Origin: Palaemon carinicauda
Taxonomy: Eukaryota; Arthropoda; Malacostraca; Decapoda; Palaemonidae
Length of the DNA stretch: 64,000 nucleotides
Direction of reading: 5' to 3'
Assembly: GCF_036898095.1 (NCBI RefSeq)
Contig: NC_090729.1
Location: 70,222,613-70,286,612 of the forward strand
Shown here piece by piece: positions 60,993-64,000 of this stretch. A model generated the notes under the pieces. It saw nothing but the letters and a program-made list of their open reading frames with translations, had not been told where the DNA came from and searched no databases. The first letter of the stretch is position 1; each line of letters opens with the position of its first letter. Made by a program: the position numbers and the translations under genes.

Positions 60993-61085
60993 TCCATCAG
61001 GACACCATGGCTTGAGCCCAAAAAACGGATTTTGAGCGAAGCGAAAAATCTATTTTTGGGTGAGATAGCCATGGCGTCCTGATGG
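60993..61085 (+). repeat. Internal complementary region of copy C
   Basis: Left-tip complement (TCCATCAGGAC...GGCTTGAGCCC) then GATTTTGAGCGAAGCG and right-tip complement (GGTGAGATAGCCATGGCGTCC). Confidence 0.9.
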
Positions 61086-61167
61086 ACCCTCCCTGCTACT
61101 TCGTCCAGCCTTTCAGGTCCCACCCTGTCCTGCTGTATCATGGTGATCGGCAAGCAACTGGCTTCAG

Positions 61168-61524
61168 GATGAGGACGGACGTGACGTCATTTAGCAATGG
61201 CGCCCGTTTGTTTACGTCTCGAGTACCAAAAGTAGCCACGGACGAGATTAGCTGTGGAACGGCTCCCCAGCTATTCTCCGCCCCTGCACATCGAAGGGTT
61301 AACTCTATGTGGGGTGCAGATAGCTATGTGGCGCGTTAATACATGCGTCCCCTGTTGATATACGATGTCTTAAAGGGAAACCTTTAGGATACTCGCTCCA
61401 GAAGTTAGAATTCTGTGATAACCTGTGGTTAAATTCTCTGGGAATATCTAGTAGTTTATATACCCAAGGAAGCTACCAAAAAGGAACCTTCCATCAGGAC
61501 GCCATGGCTATCTCACCCAAAAAA
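61168..61524 (+). repeat. Right ITR of copy C
   Basis: Inverted copy of 52723-53078; ends CTATCTCACCCAAAAAA without the ~25-bp outer core seen in A, and passes directly to the E tip GGGATTTTGACG. Confidence 0.95.
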
Positions 61525-61830
61525 GGGATTTTGACGTAGGAAAAATCTATTTCTGGGCGAGGGACCTGTGCCGCCCAGTGAATAAGCTCCAATTAGCACT
61601 TATTCTTAGGTAATTTACTGCTAAATATACCAGAGAAAAAATGTAAAGGAGTGCTAGGTTAACTAGCTCGCTCACCTATTGGTGTCGGTATAAAATTGGG
61701 CGTATAATCCAGAGGTCCCGCACTATTTAGATTCATCCACGACAAAGACCCCAATAGAGGAGAGCCGTTCAACCTCACTCGGCACCACCAACTCTGCATC
61801 CGCTCACAACCCAACTCCTTAGCACCCAAA
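61525..61830 (-). repeat. Right ITR of copy E
   Basis: Tip GGGATTTTGACGTAGG, then blocks shared with D such as CACCTATTGGTGTCGG and AGAGGTCCCGCACTATTTAG, ending near ACTCCTTAGCACCC. Confidence 0.85.
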
Positions 61831-61866
61831 GTTTGGGGACTCCAAGGGAGAGGAGCTGGGAGGGTT

Positions 61867-61953
61867 CACTGGGCGGCACAGGTCCCTCGCCCAGAAATAG
61901 ATTTTTCCTACGTCAAAATCCCTTTTCTGGGCTTGAACCTGTGCCGGCCAGTG
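61867..61953 (-). repeat. Internal complementary region of copy E
   Basis: Reads CACTGGGCGGCACAGGTCCC, AAATCCC core, then GGGCTTGAACCTGTGCCGGCC; same arrangement as in D, minus orientation. Confidence 0.85.
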
Positions 61954-62278
61954 AATATATACAAGAGAAATGTCACCAAACTTGTAAAATAAAGGAAAAA
62001 ACATAAACGTAAGGGAAATACAAGTTGCTTTAATCAGAGATGAGTGCCAAAAACAGCTATAAGGGTATCTTAAAAAGAACATAAATCCACTTGGTAGAAC
62101 AATTGACAAATAAGGTAAGGTATAATAATGCCGTGAGTGATGATATATACAGATACTCAGGAGTCAAAAATTTACAAATATAGTAATAGTAATCAGGTGC
62201 GAAACCAACGAATACAAATAGGGTATAAATGAGGCAGGTAAGGGGGAGAGATAAAATGACAAGGAATTAACATGTGAG
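61954..62278 (-). other. Copy E 3' non-coding region
   Basis: AT-rich, no gene; lies between YR stop and internal complementary region. Confidence 0.5.
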
Positions 62279-63991
62279 TTACCTGGGGGTAACTACGCTC
62301 CCTGCAGCTACTGTAGGAAATTTAAGGGCTTCCAAATGTTTAAGGTAGTGTTTCTTGAACACTGACGGTGATTTCCACCCTGTATACCTGGAAAGGTCCG
62401 TAAAATTCATGTGGTGAAAAAAGTTCACCGAAGTAGCAACCGCTCTGATATCATGTGCAAGAGGAAAAGAGTCAGGGCTAGCTTGTTTAATAAAATACAA
62501 AATTTGTTGCCTGATCCCTTTAATGGTAATGGTACCGCCTTGTTCTCTAACGAATAGAGGCCCCGAGAAGTTAGAGGAGGTCCGGGATAAATAAGACCTA
62601 AGAGTAGTAACAGGGCACAGAGACGGATCTTGCGTGAGGGGAACAATTTTCCAGGAGGACCATCTGTTCTGAGGGTCTTCGTTCTTAGCTAAAAAGAATT
62701 TGTTAGGTGAAAGAAGGACCTCTCCCGAAGGAAGGAACTCAATATGACCCGGGTCTCTTGACAAAGCTGCCAGTTCAGAAATTCTTGCCCCGGAAGCCAA
62801 ACTCACCAGGAAAAGTGTTTTCCTGAGAAGGGGAATGTAATCACAAGAACTGTTAATGGTATCAGAAGCCAATTTGAGTACATCATTAAGGAACCAGGTA
62901 ACCGGGGTAGGACGAGTAACCGGTTTCAGTCTGGCACAGGCTTTCGGAATTGAAGCTAACAAAGAGTCGGTTAAGTCTATGTTAAAACCCACTAGGAAGA
63001 TCTTTTTCAAGGCAGATTTAATAGTGGTGATACTATTGGCTGCCAGAACTGATTCTAATAAAGTTCTAAAGAAAGTGACTGTAAGGTTCAAGTTCATACA
63101 GTGTACGTCTGAGTCTATCAAAAATTTAGCCAACTTTTTAACCGCAGAATCATATTGGCGGATGGTGGAATCCCGTTTATCTGATTCTAGGAACAGGGTG
63201 TTTTGAGGATCGATATTGGCACCATGCATGGCCGCAAACTTCATGAAGTCCATAAAGTTAGGGCGCTCTGAATGTTTGAGAAAGCGTACACAACGCGCGT
63301 TTGTACTATCTGAGACAGAACCGGATTGGGTATCGGGTGAGGATGTAGTCTCAACTCTCGCAGGAGAGGATACCAATTGCTCTTGGGCCAGTTGGGTGCG
63401 ACCAAGGCTACTCGTCCCTTGAAGGATCTCAGCTTGTCTAGGACTTTCAGTAAAAGATTCACCGGGGGAAAGAGATAAATCCTTTCCCAGATGTCCCAAT
63501 TCTGTGACATAGCGTCTGTGGCGTAGGCCTGAGGGTCTAGATTGGGAGCCACATATACTCTCAACTTGTGGTTGGACTCCGTGGCGAAGAGGTCCACTTG
63601 GAGACCCGGAACCCGAGAGAGAATCCACCGGAATGACTTTAGATCGAGTGACCATTCCGATTCTAGAGGGGAGGTCCGGGACAAGGCGTCTGCCACTACG
63701 TTCCGGACTCCCGCCAGGTGGACAGCTGAAAGATGCCAACGGTTCGAGGCTGCTAGGGAGAATATGGCTACTAGAACATGGTTCAGAGGCCCTGATTTTG
63801 ATCCGCCTCTGTTGAGGCAGCGGACCACCACTTCGCTGTCGAGAACCAGACGAAGGTGTTGTCTCTTGGGTGGAGCGAGACGTTTCAGGGTTAGAAGAAC
63901 TGCCATGGCCTCCAGCACATTGATGTGAAATTGGCGGAATAAGGGAGACCAAAGACCTTGAACTTTCCTGAGCTGAGAATAGCCTCCCCAA
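62279..63991 (-). CDS. Tyrosine recombinase (YR) with long N-terminal overlap, copy E
   Basis: One open frame of 570 codons, closed by TAA at 62279. The first ~225 residues overlap RNase H in another frame and are Ser/Pro/Arg-rich. The recombinase proper starts near ARCVRFLKHSERP and carries IRQYDSAVKKLAKF, SGARISEL (catalytic R), the H-X2-R of HDIR, YTGWKSPS and the Tyr of KKHYLKH, ending AAGSVVTPR. No break is visible, so this may be the most intact family-2 recombinase here. Its start could lie beyond the window edge. Confidence 0.85.
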   Translation of the reverse strand: MGRLFSAQESSRSLVSLIPPISHQCAGGHGSSSNPETSRSTQETTPSSGSRQRSGGPLPQQRRIKIRASEPCSSSHILPSSLEPLASFSCPPGGSPERSGRRLVPDLPSRIGMVTRSKVIPVDSLSGSGSPSGPLRHGVQPQVESICGSQSRPSGLRHRRYVTELGHLGKDLSLSPGESFTESPRQAEILQGTSSLGRTQLAQEQLVSSPARVETTSSPDTQSGSVSDSTNARCVRFLKHSERPNFMDFMKFAAMHGANIDPQNTLFLESDKRDSTIRQYDSAVKKLAKFLIDSDVHCMNLNLTVTFFRTLLESVLAANSITTIKSALKKIFLVGFNIDLTDSLLASIPKACARLKPVTRPTPVTWFLNDVLKLASDTINSSCDYIPLLRKTLFLVSLASGARISELAALSRDPGHIEFLPSGEVLLSPNKFFLAKNEDPQNRWSSWKIVPLTQDPSLCPVTTLRSYLSRTSSNFSGPLFVREQGGTITIKGIRQQILYFIKQASPDSFPLAHDIRAVATSVNFFHHMNFTDLSRYTGWKSPSVFKKHYLKHLEALKFPTVAAGSVVTPR

Positions 63992-64000
63992 CCTGATAGG
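63241..64000 (-). CDS. RNase H end and following domain, copy E (partial)
   Basis: The frame continues past the window edge. Visible blocks: SGWGGYSQ (64000-63975), NVLEAMAVLLTLKR (Glu), VLDSEV (Asp), RNVVADALSR (Asp), then VDLFATESNHKL, SQNWDIWERIYLFPPVNLLLK and VALVAPNWPKSNWYPL, ending at a stop near 63241. No break is seen. The reverse transcriptase and ORF1 lie outside the window. Confidence 0.85.
   Translation of the reverse strand, partial: LSGWGGYSQLRKVQGLWSPLFRQFHINVLEAMAVLLTLKRLAPPKRQHLRLVLDSEVVVRCLNRGGSKSGPLNHVLVAIFSLAASNRWHLSAVHLAGVRNVVADALSRTSPLESEWSLDLKSFRWILSRVPGLQVDLFATESNHKLRVYVAPNLDPQAYATDAMSQNWDIWERIYLFPPVNLLLKVLDKLRSFKGRVALVAPNWPKSNWYPLLRELRLHPHPIPNPVLSQIVQTRVVYAFSNIQSALTLWTS

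Larger units (their letters stand above)
52723..61524 (+). mobile_element. DIRS-like retrotransposon copy C (family 1), complete ends, YR intact
   Basis: Left ITR 52723-53078 and right ITR 61168-61524 are inverted copies; internal complementary region at 60993-61085. ORF1 has exon 1 and exon 2 separated by a 2.2-kb intron; RT-RNase H and YR follow. It sits between two family-2-type right tips (F and E), each ending AAAATCCC. It is the least decayed family-1 copy. Confidence 0.9.
61525..64000 (-). mobile_element. DIRS-like retrotransposon copy E (family 2), 3' part, continues past window
   Basis: Right ITR 61525-61830, internal complementary region 61867-61953, then YR and the end of RNase H on the minus strand. 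Closely related to copy D. Confidence 0.9.

Overview
The window looks like nuclear DNA of an arthropod, most likely a decapod crustacean (inferred from composition and element types; no species marker was seen). It is AT-rich, full of long (TA)n and (CT)n microsatellites, and dominated by transposable elements. The only host gene recognised is the 3' end of an NBR1-like selective-autophagy receptor gene on the plus strand: three exons at 1828-2028, 4406-4567 and 20521-20670, with a polyadenylation signal at 22248. The ~16 kb last intron of this gene holds most of the small decayed elements.

Region 1-20.5 kb (NBR1 introns): a ~40-bp minisatellite (745-1535); a (CT)n/(GA)n palindrome beside G-runs (2752-2878); a decayed DIRS-like fragment (4850-6110); a decayed gag-like region (6930-8705); a Tigger/pogo-type transposon 3' half (8872-11268); a rearranged Ty3/gypsy-like pol fragment on the minus strand with an unusual apparent domain order (11269-15726); a palindromic DNA transposon (15727-17551); an IS630/mariner-like transposase split by a solo LTR that carries a 5-bp target duplication (17687-19656, LTR 18262-19054); and a small mariner-type MITE (19915-20120).

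Region 22.3-64 kb is a cluster of DIRS-like (tyrosine-recombinase) retrotransposons from two related families. Family 1 is present as copies A (36487-42763, plus), B (42881-51613, minus), C (52723-61524, plus) and an orphan terminus (24186-24778). Family 2 is present as copy D (27923-36010, plus) and copy E (61525 to beyond the window end, minus). A ~0.94-kb chimeric remnant, F, lies at 51788-52722. B, C and D are end-to-end complete, with ~290-390 bp inverted terminal repeats (ITRs) and an internal complementary region equal to the joined reverse complements of the two tips, the signature of DIRS-type elements that replicate through a circle. The gene order is ORF1 (Gag-like, N-terminal Cys/His module, RGG-like tail), RT-RNase H, tyrosine recombinase (YR). 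The YR frame extends back over much of RT-RNase H.

The points of most interest are in these elements. Both families share an ORF1 Cys/His module with identical spacing. Both have a large intron at the same place just upstream of that module, whose 5' boundary reads AAG|TT rather than AAG|GT; copy A lacks this intron precisely. An alternative frame is open over RT-RNase H in every copy. Element tips repeatedly abut (TA)n tracts. Most ORFs carry frameshifts or stops; only the YR of C and the visible part of E look intact.
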